This document shows positions 1-8,138 of a DNA stretch of 64,000 nucleotides, in pieces. The notes below the pieces were generated by a model, which was given only the letters and a program-made list of their open reading frames with translations, was not told the origin of the DNA and did no database searches. The position numbers were made by a program, and so were the translations under genes. The DNA comes from Nocardia aurea (GTDB lineage: Bacteria > Actinomycetota > Actinomycetes > Mycobacteriales > Mycobacteriaceae). The stretch covers positions 682,001 through 746,000 of the forward strand of contig NZ_QCYJ01000084.1 of the NCBI RefSeq assembly GCF_003123685.1, read 5' to 3'. The number at the start of each line of letters is the position of its first letter. Position 1 is the stretch's first letter.

Positions 1-410
1 AGCGGTGTCGCAGTGCGCTGCTCATCGAGTGCGACCGAGCTCGCGGTAGCACGAGGTCGGTCGGCGTGTCTGTGGCAACCACGCCCGAATCCTCCGTATG
101 CATCGTTTACGCCTCGTACAATCGTGTTTCGGGATGGTGAATCATTGAGGTGCGTGCATCCGGGCTGTCTTTCGCCAACGTCGGTGCTGTTCGCTATCTT
201 CCGGTTTCCGAAGTTTGCATCGAATTTGCATCGTTTATCGGCTATCATGGGTTACGCCGAAGTGTTGGTGGGATCGGTGACGCGACGTCCGCGAGGGCGC
301 GCCGCGCCGGTAGGGGCTGAGCCGCCCACTGCCGTCGCGGCGCGACCCTCGTGGTTGTCGCGCGGAAGACGTTCTGTGGTAACACTTTCCAGCGAAAGAG
401 GTGCGACAGC
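1..410. other. upstream non-coding stretch
   Basis: No supported gene. The open frames here have no recognisable product and no good ribosome binding site. The sequence is less GC-rich than its surroundings and carries a 9-bp direct repeat TTTGCATCG at 214-222 and 225-233, one helical turn apart, with a related TGCATCGTTTA at 99-109 and 227-237. It probably contains the photolyase promoter. Confidence 0.4.
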
Positions 411-1736
411 GTGGTCGGTGTCGGAATTGTGCTGTTCACCCGGGATCTGCGGGTGCGAGATAATCCGGCCCTGGCCGCGGGATGCCGCGCCGAGAAGGTG
501 GTGCCGCTGTTCGTCCTCGACGACACGATTCTGGCGGGCCGAGCGGCGACCCCCAATCGCGCGGCGTTCCTGGCCGCCGCCCTCGCCGAACTCGACGGTG
601 AACTGAAGGGGATGGGTGGTCGACTGGTCGTCCGACGCGGCACGGTAGTCGACGAGGTCGACAAGATCGTGGCCCAGGTCGGCGCCGACGTCGTGCATAT
701 CGCGGCCGATGCCAGCGGCTACAGCAGACGTAGGGAGAACGCGCTGCGCGAACGGCTGGTGCCGCGCGGATGCGAATTGCGAGTGCACGAGGCCTCCGTC
801 ATGACGGTGGCGCCCGAAGCCGTCGTCCCGTCGACAGGTCGCGACCATTTCGCGGTGTTCACGCCGTATTTCCGCAAATGGATGGACGTCCATCGGCGCG
901 CACCGCTTCCGCGCCCGCACGCGATCACCTTGCCGAGAATCGCGGCGGGTGATCTGCCCACCGTCGAGTCGATCTGTCGCGGTGAGACGTCGCCGAAACT
1001 GGCCGTCGGGGGCGAGACGACCGGCCGAAAACTGCTGACCGAGTGGCTGTCCGGCCCCGTCGAGGACTACGCGGCACGCAGCGACGACCTCGTGGCGGAT
1101 GCCACCTCCAGGCTCTCGCCGTATCTGCATTTCGGCTGTCTGTCGGCGTCGGAAGTGCTGCACCGGACCGATGTCACCGGCGAAGGCGGATCGGCCTTCG
1201 CCCGCCAGTTGGCGTGGCGGGACTTCCACCACCAATTGCTCGCCGCCCGCCCCGCCGTCGCCTGGAAGGACTATCACGACCGGTCGATTCGGTGGCAAGA
1301 GGATCCGCGGGCCGTCGAAGCGTGGTCGGAGGGGCGTACCGGATATCCGATCGTCGACGCGGGAATGCGCCAATTGCGCGCCGAGGGCTGGATGCACGGT
1401 CGCGCGCGGCTGATCGCGGCCAGTTTCCTGACGAAATCGCTGCGCGTGGACTGGCGGATCGGCGCCGACCATTTCCTGCGTTGGCTGGTCGACGCGGATC
1501 TGGCGAACAATCAGCTCAATTGGCAGTGGGTCGCCGGAACCGGGACAGACACCAGGCCGAACCGGGTCCTGAACCCGCTGCGGCAAGCGGAACGCTTCGA
1601 TCCGGACGGCGTGTACGTGCGACGGTGGGTGCCGGAGGTGGCCGAGTTGGCGGGTGCGGCGGCGCATCGCCCCTGGCGCGAGAACGGCGGTGTCGCAGGT
1701 TATCCCGCGCCGATGATCGACTTCGTCGGGATGTAG
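411..1736 (+). CDS. phr: deoxyribodipyrimidine photo-lyase
   Basis: Light-driven flavoprotein that repairs cyclobutane pyrimidine dimers. The 441-aa product has the N-terminal photolyase alpha/beta domain (opening with IVLFTRDLRVRDNPAL), which binds the antenna cofactor, and a C-terminal FAD domain. The FAD-domain hallmark WVAGTGTDTRPNRVLNP is intact, as are the preceding ANNQLNWQW and the RLSPYLHFG segment. I chose the GTG at 411 because a purine-rich GAAAGAGG lies about 10 bases upstream and the family motif begins at once; an earlier frame opening at 351 adds 20 residues unlike the family. It stands alone, with no partner gene. Cryptochrome is a less likely alternative given the length and motifs. 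Confidence 0.93.
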   Translation: MVGVGIVLFTRDLRVRDNPALAAGCRAEKVVPLFVLDDTILAGRAATPNRAAFLAAALAELDGELKGMGGRLVVRRGTVVDEVDKIVAQVGADVVHIAADASGYSRRRENALRERLVPRGCELRVHEASVMTVAPEAVVPSTGRDHFAVFTPYFRKWMDVHRRAPLPRPHAITLPRIAAGDLPTVESICRGETSPKLAVGGETTGRKLLTEWLSGPVEDYAARSDDLVADATSRLSPYLHFGCLSASEVLHRTDVTGEGGSAFARQLAWRDFHHQLLAARPAVAWKDYHDRSIRWQEDPRAVEAWSEGRTGYPIVDAGMRQLRAEGWMHGRARLIAASFLTKSLRVDWRIGADHFLRWLVDADLANNQLNWQWVAGTGTDTRPNRVLNPLRQAERFDPDGVYVRRWVPEVAELAGAAAHRPWRENGGVAGYPAPMIDFVGM

Positions 1737-1785
1737 CGCGGCTGTCGATCCGGGGCGGGGTTTCTCGAAATCCACAGGTCGAGAG

Positions 1786-1794
1786 TTATCCACA
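1786..1794 (+). promoter_or_regulatory. DnaA-box-like 9-mer
   Basis: TTATCCACA, the classical DnaA box, lies in the gap after phr; a weaker copy AAATCCACA sits at 1768-1776, 18 bases upstream. Seen directly; function unproven, and a single consensus 9-mer can occur by chance. Confidence 0.3.
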
Positions 1795-1856
1795 GGCCTA
1801 GTGTTTTCCCAGGTCGGTCGAAGGTCGGTGGTGCCGCCGTTGACGAGACTCGGCCC

Positions 1857-2633
1857 ATGCGACCAGGACTGGAACAGGCACGAGACAAGCAATTCGGTGC
1901 ATTCGCCGTGTGGCAGGTGCTCTGTGAATACACCAGGGGTGAAATGCGCGTCCTGGTGGACCGCGGGGAGTGGATGCGGGTCTTCCGTGGCGTCTACCGC
2001 GAGGCGGATACACCGCCGGTCCCGGAATTACGGGTGGAGGCCGCGCGGCTCACGACCGGTCTCACCTCCGTGATCGCCGCCTACGACACCGCCGCGCAAC
2101 TACACGGGTTCGCGGTCGCCGATACCCGAACGACCCATGTGCTCGGCGCGCGCCCGGCCCGGTCGGCGCAGTTGTTCGTGCACCGTGATCACGCCGAATC
2201 CGCCGAGCTCGAACTGATCAGGGGGACGCTGACCACCACCGCGGCGCGTACCGCCGTCGATGTCGCCAGGATCGCGAGCCGGGATGTCGCCGCCGCGACG
2301 CTGGAAGCGGTTGTCGAACAAGGTGTTTCGCCGGTTCGGTTGGCGCGCGAGGTGCTGCGGCACCGTGGTCGGCGTGGATACCGGCAAGCCATGGAGTTGA
2401 TCGGACGGCTCGATTCCGGACCGGTAGCGGCATGCCACGGCGAACTCCCGGCCACGGCGAGAGGGTATGCGAAGGCGGGTGTAACTCCGACAACCGACCT
2501 CGATCCGGGCGCTGCGGAACCGATCCCGGCCGCGCGGCTGTTCTGTGACGCGGCTCGCACGATTCCGCACCCGGTGTGCTGCGCTACGCCGCCGGCGGTG
2601 TCGCGGATCGGCGGTGACCGTGGCAACGGGTGA
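1857..2633 (+). CDS. AbiEi antitoxin-like domain protein, shortened C-terminus
   Basis: 258-aa protein whose first ~190 residues look like the actinobacterial family named type IV toxin-antitoxin AbiEi-like: an N-terminal winged-helix segment (VLCEYTRGEMRVLVDRGEWMR then VFRGVYRE), the TAARTAVDVARIAS stretch, and a region ending GRRGYRQAMELIG. Many relatives continue into a DUF559-type nuclease-like domain after this point. Here the tail is Pro/Ala/Arg-rich and matches nothing I know, so the protein may be C-terminally truncated or frameshifted. There is no AbiEii nucleotidyltransferase next to it, so a toxin-antitoxin role is not supported. Start ATG follows a short gap after phr. Confidence 0.6.
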   Translation: MRPGLEQARDKQFGAFAVWQVLCEYTRGEMRVLVDRGEWMRVFRGVYREADTPPVPELRVEAARLTTGLTSVIAAYDTAAQLHGFAVADTRTTHVLGARPARSAQLFVHRDHAESAELELIRGTLTTTAARTAVDVARIASRDVAAATLEAVVEQGVSPVRLAREVLRHRGRRGYRQAMELIGRLDSGPVAACHGELPATARGYAKAGVTPTTDLDPGAAEPIPAARLFCDAARTIPHPVCCATPPAVSRIGGDRGNG

Positions 2634-2672
2634 AGCGGTCATTACGGTCGCGGTATCGAGTCGTGCGGTGGT

Positions 2673-2695
2673 CGGTTCGCCGGCGGGGCGAACCG
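2673..2695. terminator. hairpin between convergent genes
   Basis: 9-bp stem (CGGTTCGCC with GGCGAACCG) and a 5-nt loop, placed between the ends of the AbiEi-like gene and the ABC-F gene. No clear T-tract, as is common for actinobacterial terminators. Confidence 0.5.
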
Positions 2696-2706
2696 TCTCC
2701 GCGCCC

Positions 2707-4350
2707 CTATCCCTCTTCGATGAGTCGCCCGTCCGCCATACGCCAGCGGCGGGTGGAGGTGACGGCGTTGAGCATGCGGCGATCGTGGGTGACGAGCAGC
2801 ATGGTGCCGGTGAAGGATTCGACGGCCTGTTCCAACTGCTCGATGGCGGCCAGGTCGAGATGGTTCGTCGGCTCGTCCAACACCAGCAGATTCACTCCTC
2901 GCGCCTGCAACAGCGCGAGCGCGGCACGGGTGCGCTCACCGGGGGACAAGGTTTCACAGGAGCGTCCGACGTGCTGCCCGCGCAGCCCGAATTTCGCGAG
3001 CAGCGTCCGGACCTCGGCATCGGGCCAGTCGGGCATCTCGGTGCCGAAGGTCTCGGCCAGTGGGGTGTCGCCGCGGAACAGTTCGCGCACCTGATCGACC
3101 TCGCCGATTTCGACGCCCGAGCCGAGCGAACACGTCCCGGTGTCGGGTTTCAATTTGCCGAGCAGCATCGCGAGCAGGGTGGACTTGCCCGATCCGTTCG
3201 CGCCGGTCAGAACGATCCTGTCGGCCCAGTCGACCTGGGTGGTGACCGGACCCAACGTGAAATCTCCGCGCGTGACCGTGGCATCGGTCAACGTGGCGAC
3301 CACCGATCCGCTGCGCGGGGCCGCGGCGATCGTCATGCGCAGCTCCCATTCCTTGCGCGGTTCCTCGACGACGTCGAGCCGTTCGATCCTGCGCTGGGTC
3401 TGGCGGGCCTTGGCGGCCTGTTTCTCGGTGGATTCGGCACGCATCTTGCGACCGGCTTTGTCCGAGTCGGTCTTACCTTTGCGACGAGCGTTGCGTACGC
3501 CGTGCTCGAGCCAGTTGCGCTGCATCTGGGCGCGCGCCTCGAGGCCGGATCGCGTATCGGAGTATTCGTCGTACGCCTCGCGGGCATGCTGGCGAGCGAT
3601 CGCGCGTTCGGCCAGGTACGAGTCGTAATTGCCGTCGTACAGGCCGACCTGCTGCTGCGCCAGATCGAGTTCGATGATCCCGTTCACCGTGCGTGCCAGG
3701 AATTCCCGGTCGTGACTGATCACCATCAGCGGCACTCGCACGGCCGTGACGAACTGCTCGAGTTTCGCCAGACCGTCGAGGTCCAGATCGTTGGTCGGCT
3801 CGTCCAACAGCAGGATGTCGAAGCGCGACAGCAGCACCGAGGCCAGTCCCGCGCGCGCGGCCTGTCCACCGGACAGCCCGGTCATCGGGGTGTCGAGGCC
3901 GCCGACGAGCGATTCGGTGAGCCCGAGATCCGCCGCGACCTCCTCGGCCCGCTGCTCCAGGTCGGCGCCGCCGAGTGCCAGCCAACGCTCCAGGGCGGGG
4001 GTGTAATCGTCGTCGCCGCCCTCGCCCAATCGCAACGCGGCCGCGTCCATGGCGTGCTGTGCCTCGGTCACTCCGGTACGCCGACCGAGGAATTCGAGCA
4101 CCGTTTCCCCGGGGACACGTTCCGGCTCCTGTGCCAGGTAACCCACCGTCGCGTCGGGCGGGCTCAAGGTGATGGTGCCCGCGGGAGCGTCACGGTCGGC
4201 GAGCATCCGCATCAGCGTCGATTTCCCCGCCCCGTTCACCCCCACCAGGCCGATCACGTCACCGGGCGCGAGGGTCATGTCGAGGTCGTCGAACAGGGTG
4301 CGTTCGCCGTGTCCCGCGGACAATCCGCGCGCATGCAGAGTGGTGCTCAC
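2707..4350 (-). CDS. ABC-F family ATPase (ribosome-associated type)
   Basis: 547-aa soluble protein with two ABC ATPase cassettes and no membrane segment, the ABC-F layout. Cassette 1 has Walker A GVNGAGKST (about 37-45), signature LSGGQAARAG and Walker B LLLDEPTNDLD; cassette 2 has GANGSGKST, LSPGERTRAA and LVLDEPTNHLD. Between them is a charged linker rich in Arg, Lys and Gln that in the family reaches the ribosomal P or E site. Such proteins act in translation control or in ribosome protection from antibiotics; which one applies cannot be told from the sequence. GTG at 4350 (VSTTLHARGL) is preferred to a start 21 codons earlier because the cassette begins right after it. Confidence 0.9.
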   Translation of the reverse strand: MSTTLHARGLSAGHGERTLFDDLDMTLAPGDVIGLVGVNGAGKSTLMRMLADRDAPAGTITLSPPDATVGYLAQEPERVPGETVLEFLGRRTGVTEAQHAMDAAALRLGEGGDDDYTPALERWLALGGADLEQRAEEVAADLGLTESLVGGLDTPMTGLSGGQAARAGLASVLLSRFDILLLDEPTNDLDLDGLAKLEQFVTAVRVPLMVISHDREFLARTVNGIIELDLAQQQVGLYDGNYDSYLAERAIARQHAREAYDEYSDTRSGLEARAQMQRNWLEHGVRNARRKGKTDSDKAGRKMRAESTEKQAAKARQTQRRIERLDVVEEPRKEWELRMTIAAAPRSGSVVATLTDATVTRGDFTLGPVTTQVDWADRIVLTGANGSGKSTLLAMLLGKLKPDTGTCSLGSGVEIGEVDQVRELFRGDTPLAETFGTEMPDWPDAEVRTLLAKFGLRGQHVGRSCETLSPGERTRAALALLQARGVNLLVLDEPTNHLDLAAIEQLEQAVESFTGTMLLVTHDRRMLNAVTSTRRWRMADGRLIEEG

Positions 4351-4548
4351 CTGGAGAAGTCTGCCGTGCTCCGTCGCGGCATTCGCACCCGGTCGCCACC
4401 GGGCGCCGCGCACTCCCGCGTTCGGGGTTTCTCCCTGAGACGGATGCCGTGGAAATCAGGGTCGAGATCGGTCGGTGGCCCGATGCCTCGACACGGTCGC
4501 TCGGCGCAGAGTTGATGGCGTACCGACCGACTTCGAGAGGGAAATCCG

Positions 4549-4740
4549 ATGACCGCACCCGTCCGCCGCCTTACCCGTTCCACCGGCGACAACTGGATCG
4601 CAGGGGTCTGCGGTGGTCTGGCCGAATACTTCGGCTGGAACGCCAATGTCGTGCGTCTGCTGTTCGTGCTGTCCTGTCTGCTCCCCGGCCCGCAGTTCAT
4701 TCTCTACCTGGCGCTGTGGCTGATAATTCCGAAGAAGTGA
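4549..4740 (+). CDS. small PspC-domain membrane protein
   Basis: 63-aa protein that is essentially one PspC domain: the cytoplasmic signature GVCGGLAEYFGWNANVVRLLF followed by one hydrophobic helix ending LALWLIIPKK. PspC proteins sense or respond to envelope stress at the inner membrane. GAGAGGGAAA lies about 9 bases before the ATG. It stands alone between the ABC-F gene (divergent) and the DUF6802 gene. The window holds two larger PspC-domain proteins near 35-40 kb. Confidence 0.88.
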   Translation: MTAPVRRLTRSTGDNWIAGVCGGLAEYFGWNANVVRLLFVLSCLLPGPQFILYLALWLIIPKK

Positions 4741-4888
4741 CCCCACCGGACAGGTACGGGGCTGCGCCCGGGAGTCATGGATGACAGGATGGTGTGGTTC
4801 CATCGCATAGGGGGAGGCCCATGTTCGGGGGAAGTCGTCGGCAGGGGAAGCCCGCAGAACTGTCATCCGAGTCTGTCGAGGAGGAGTC

Positions 4889-5197
4889 ATGATCACTTCG
4901 GGCGAATTCCCCGGTCTGGATCTACCCGACATCGATACCTCGTCGTCACTGGAGGGACTCGGCCCCGTCGAGTTGAACCATCCCACCCAGGACATCAACG
5001 GCGACGGCATCCTCGACACCGAGACGACCACCGGTGACGACGCCATGCACGTGTGGAGCGATTACGACCACGACGGCATCGCCGACCACGTCACCATCGT
5101 CGAGAAGGACGGCGACTACGCCGCCTGGGAATTCCACCACCACCCCGACGGAACCTCGGGGTGGGTTCGCACGGACCAGGGTGAGATCGGGAAGTAG
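4889..5197 (+). CDS. DUF6802-like protein with Asp-rich calcium-loop repeats
   Basis: 102-aa acidic protein with two EF-hand/dockerin-like loops, DINGDGILDT (about 37-46) and DYDHDGIADH (about 58-67), followed by EKDGDY. Spacing and acidic residues fit calcium or other divalent metal binding. There is no signal peptide, so export, if any, would be by a non-Sec route. GGAGGAG sits 3-9 bases before the ATG and fixes the start. I recall this family being annotated DUF6802 in actinobacteria without known function. It precedes the ESX-like cassette by about 350 bp. Confidence 0.75.
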   Translation: MITSGEFPGLDLPDIDTSSSLEGLGPVELNHPTQDINGDGILDTETTTGDDAMHVWSDYDHDGIADHVTIVEKDGDYAAWEFHHHPDGTSGWVRTDQGEIGK

Positions 5198-5544
5198 CAG
5201 GTTGCGGCAGGCCATGCGGACAGCCATCGAAATCGGTGGCGCCGCATGACTTTCCGTGGCGGGGCGGTGCCGTTGTTCTGATGCGCGCCGGTCCCCGTAC
5301 ACGCCATCCCTTCGAGGGGCGAACCGGCCGCAGTCTGCGATGATCCGCACGGATCGTGCGGATCATCGGAACCTGCGAAACGCGTCGGCTAGCTCGGGTC
5401 CGTTCCTGTGGAGTCCCGTGGATGGTTCGGCCGTCCGAGATTCGATGGAACCGAATCAACCTGTCGCGTCCTACTGTCACGACGGTTCCCGGCCGTCGGA
5501 TCGTTCTGATAACTCGCGGTTTCTGCGACGGATGGAGGATTCTG
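5198..5544. other. intergenic stretch before the ESX-like cassette
   Basis: About 350 bp with no convincing gene. Open frames crossing it lack ribosome binding sites. An inverted motif GATCCGCACGGATC at 5343-5356, flanked by further ATCCGCAC/GTGCGGATC copies (to 5366), could be an operator for the downstream cassette. Confidence 0.4.
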
Positions 5545-5868
5545 GTGTCGATCGGTGGACAGGTAATCGTCGATACCGCCACGCTCGCGAGAATCGGTGG
5601 CGATCTCCAGACCTCGGCCGCGATCGTCGGGGGCAGAGCCGCGGATGTCGATGGATCGGAATTCGGACCGGCACGGGCGGGGCGGGGGTACGCCGCCGAA
5701 GGCGCCGGGATCGCCGCGGGTGTGGGCCGCGTCACGACATGGTTGAAGAACTGGCAGTCGGCGGTCGACAGAACCGGTGCGCAGATGAGTTCGAGCGCAA
5801 GCGGTTATGCGTCGATCGATAACAGCAACGTGAGAAGGATCGCGGCAGCGACCGTCGATCTCGGATGA
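5545..5868 (+). CDS. EspC/WXG100-like small protein with YxxxD motif
   Basis: 107-aa protein resembling the T7SS EspC-like (DUF2580) group of ESX-associated proteins: a helical segment with QVIVDTATLARIGGDL near the start, a Gly/Ala-rich middle, then WLKNWQSAVDRTGAQM. It ends with SGYASIDNSN, which contains Y88-A-S-I-D92, matching the YxxxD/E type VII export signal placed after the helical hairpin. GTG start with GATGGAGG 7 bases upstream; longer frames have no binding site. It is followed by a large WXG-containing gene and a small coiled-coil gene, so it probably pairs with one of them for export. Family placement is by motif and size only. Confidence 0.68.
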   Translation: MSIGGQVIVDTATLARIGGDLQTSAAIVGGRAADVDGSEFGPARAGRGYAAEGAGIAAGVGRVTTWLKNWQSAVDRTGAQMSSSASGYASIDNSNVRRIAAATVDLG

Positions 5869-5928
5869 TTTTCGCGGTATTTCGAGCCGAAGGCACATCG
5901 AGTGCCGCCTATCGGGGGGATGAGCTGA

Positions 5929-7572
5929 ATGGTCGAGCATCGCACGATCCCATTGTCGTCGGCCGCCGACGTTACCGCCGACATATTGCTGAACAACGGC
6001 GCTTCCGGGCTGTTGTATTTCGAAGAATATCTTCCGCGCTACAGAAAATGCTTCGCGTCGCTCGGCATCGGATGCGGGGAAATCGCTCATTTGCGGATGA
6101 GTTCGCTGTATGCCAGGTACGACATCGAGCGCGGATTGGACATCGAGGCATTGGAGCAGATGGCCGCGACGATAGGACGGCTTGTTACCGCCACGAAGGT
6201 GGAACTGGACAGTCAGACCGAACTGCGGGCGGCATTGCCATCCGTCTGGCAGGGGCAAGCCGGCGATGCCGCGTGGCTGATGCTCGACTCCCAGGTGAAG
6301 AGGGCGGAAGTAGACCACGACCGTGTCTCGGCGCTGTCCACGGTGATGACGAAGGCGGCAGGTGGGCTCCGCGAGATCGTCGAAGTGAAGGCGCGAGTCG
6401 TCGAGAACTATTGGCACCCGACCCTGCCCGACATCCCCGATCGGAACGGGCGAAGCCGCGAGGAGATCGACAAATTCTTCGACACCGCCTGGAACGACCG
6501 CGAATCGGAGGAGGGCAGGGAGGCCGAGCGGTGGCTGCGGGAGACCTTCGCCGCCCATGTGGAAGCGACGGTCGCCAGTTTCGAGCAGGTGTGTTCGAGC
6601 GCCGAGGCTGCGGTGAGACAGCTCTACGACGATCTGATCGCGGCGCTGAACGGGGTTGATACAACCCCGTATCCGGCGCAGGCCGAAGTGCCTGAAGTAA
6701 ATGCCGAAAACCCGAGCACGAAGGATTCGAAGGATAGTAGTCGGTGCATGCCCGGCGGTAGCGCTGATGCGAATGTGTCGAACAATGGCAGCAGCAAGAA
6801 TGCTGACAATAACGGCGGCAGCAAGAACGCATCGCATGATGGAAGCGAAGATAAGTCGAACGATTGCGACAGTACCGCCGATGACAGCGAAAAGAACACC
6901 ACGCTGAGCGGACTCGAGTCCCTCGGTCAGACATTCGCATCGGCGGCAAGCGCACTCGCTCGGGGGCTCGAGCCCGGGTTGGCCTCCCTCGGCGAACTGA
7001 TCGCCGAGGGCATCGACGATGCGCTGACACAGGCGGAAGCGGCGATCGAGGATCAGGAGGTCGACGATCCCGACGATTCCGAATCGGAGGACGGCGCCGC
7101 AGACGGGAAGAAGGATGCCGAAGTCGGCGAGTTCGATCTTGCCGGAAGGCATTTCACGTTGGAGGTCGGTGCGGACGGCCTGCCGAAGTTGGTCGAGACC
7201 TGTGCCGATGGGACCTCCCATGCGTACAGCGTGACTTTGGACGAGAACGGCAACCCGACTATCGCGGGAAAGGTCGACGGCACGAACGGGGTGCAGGAGA
7301 CCGACGCGGAAGTAGGCAAGCGGCCGGAGCTCCACAGCGAAAGCATGAAGCACGAGTCCCGGAGCGCGGACAAGTCCGAGCAGCTCGCGCAGAAGCCTTC
7401 CGAGGGGTCCACCGGGCAACCGAGTGCGAGTCCTCGACTGCCGTCTCGCGCCCGTCGGCACGAGGACGGCGAGCACATGCCGAAGATCGTGCCGGTTCCG
7501 GGAACGCCGGAGAATCCGATAGCGCGGCAGCCCGATAGCGGCGCGCTGTTGGCAGAGGCGGGCCCGCTGTGA
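5929..7572 (+). CDS. putative ESX (type VII) substrate with WXG motif
   Basis: 547-aa protein, not closely recognised. Residues about 1-240 are helical and carry W107-Q-G109 (SVWQGQAGDAAW), the WXG turn of ESX substrates, plus YARYD at 61-65. Residues about 255-325 are a Ser/Asn/Asp-rich linker coded by unusually AT-rich sequence. Residues 328-372 are an amphipathic Ala/Leu helix, 400-450 a possible beta domain (FDLAGRHFTLEVG to NPTIAGKVDG), and the tail is basic and disordered. No Sec signal or membrane helix. It lies 60 bp after the EspC-like gene and 17-26 bp before a coiled-coil gene, so one operon is likely. The C-terminal region could be an effector domain; no catalytic motif was recognised. 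Confidence 0.66.
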   Translation: MVEHRTIPLSSAADVTADILLNNGASGLLYFEEYLPRYRKCFASLGIGCGEIAHLRMSSLYARYDIERGLDIEALEQMAATIGRLVTATKVELDSQTELRAALPSVWQGQAGDAAWLMLDSQVKRAEVDHDRVSALSTVMTKAAGGLREIVEVKARVVENYWHPTLPDIPDRNGRSREEIDKFFDTAWNDRESEEGREAERWLRETFAAHVEATVASFEQVCSSAEAAVRQLYDDLIAALNGVDTTPYPAQAEVPEVNAENPSTKDSKDSSRCMPGGSADANVSNNGSSKNADNNGGSKNASHDGSEDKSNDCDSTADDSEKNTTLSGLESLGQTFASAASALARGLEPGLASLGELIAEGIDDALTQAEAAIEDQEVDDPDDSESEDGAADGKKDAEVGEFDLAGRHFTLEVGADGLPKLVETCADGTSHAYSVTLDENGNPTIAGKVDGTNGVQETDAEVGKRPELHSESMKHESRSADKSEQLAQKPSEGSTGQPSASPRLPSRARRHEDGEHMPKIVPVPGTPENPIARQPDSGALLAEAGPL

Positions 7573-7597
7573 GACGCGCGAGTGGGAAGTGAACGTC

Positions 7598-7927
7598 ATG
7601 GATCACGGGTCTCGAATCGAGGGCACCGTCGAGGAATATCGGCGCGGCATGATGCGGCTCCACGACGAATACGACGAGATGAAGCGGAAATCGAGCGCGG
7701 ACAACGGTGCCGCTGTGCTCGAAGCCATCGAACGGGCCGAAGCCGAGCGTGACGAGCGAACACGCCTCGAAGCGGGGGAACGGGAGCGTGCGGCGGCCGA
7801 AGTGCGCGAACAGCGCGATGCCCTCGCCCGGGCGAGGGTCCCGCGCAGATCGGAGGACGTCGTTACCCCGATCGATGACGACGATCCGGAGGGCGAGTAC
7901 TACCGACGTGAGAGTTGGCTGATCTGA
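7598..7927 (+). CDS. small charged coiled-coil protein of the ESX-like cassette
   Basis: 109 aa (112 if the GTG nine bases upstream is used). Almost wholly Arg/Glu/Ala-rich coiled coil (EYRRGMMRLHDEYDEM through EVREQRDALARARV), then an acidic DDDDPEGEYYRRESWLI tail whose YYRRE matches YxxxE. GTGGGAAG precedes the start. It may be a chaperone or scaffold for the preceding gene product; this is inferred from position only. No known family recognised. Confidence 0.6.
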   Translation: MDHGSRIEGTVEEYRRGMMRLHDEYDEMKRKSSADNGAAVLEAIERAEAERDERTRLEAGERERAAAEVREQRDALARARVPRRSEDVVTPIDDDDPEGEYYRRESWLI

Positions 7928-8138
7928 CCGGACCAAGTGCGGGTGGTCGACTCGAGCGAGACCGTCGGCGATCGACCGCTGGCCGAACACGCCGTCGCAG
8001 TCGGGGCGAGCACCGTCGGCTGGTTCGGACGCCACGTAGTTGATCGAGGGCCGGACCGCAGGCCCTGAACCGGGCGATGTGCGACACCCCCGACCGGTTC
8101 ATCGACAAACCGGAGTGCCGGTCGCGGCTGACCCGTCC

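Noticed and set aside
252..1892. Long minus-strand open frame (546 codons) across phr
   Set aside because: It is the antisense shadow of the photolyase gene in high-GC DNA; no family match, Arg/Gly/Pro-rich.
2545..4515. 656-codon plus-strand frame over the ABC-F gene
   Set aside because: Shadow of the real minus-strand ABC-F gene, whose motifs are complete.
5389..7599. 736-codon minus-strand frame over the ESX-like cassette
   Set aside because: Arg/Gly-rich shadow without a ribosome site; the plus-strand genes have proper starts and motifs.
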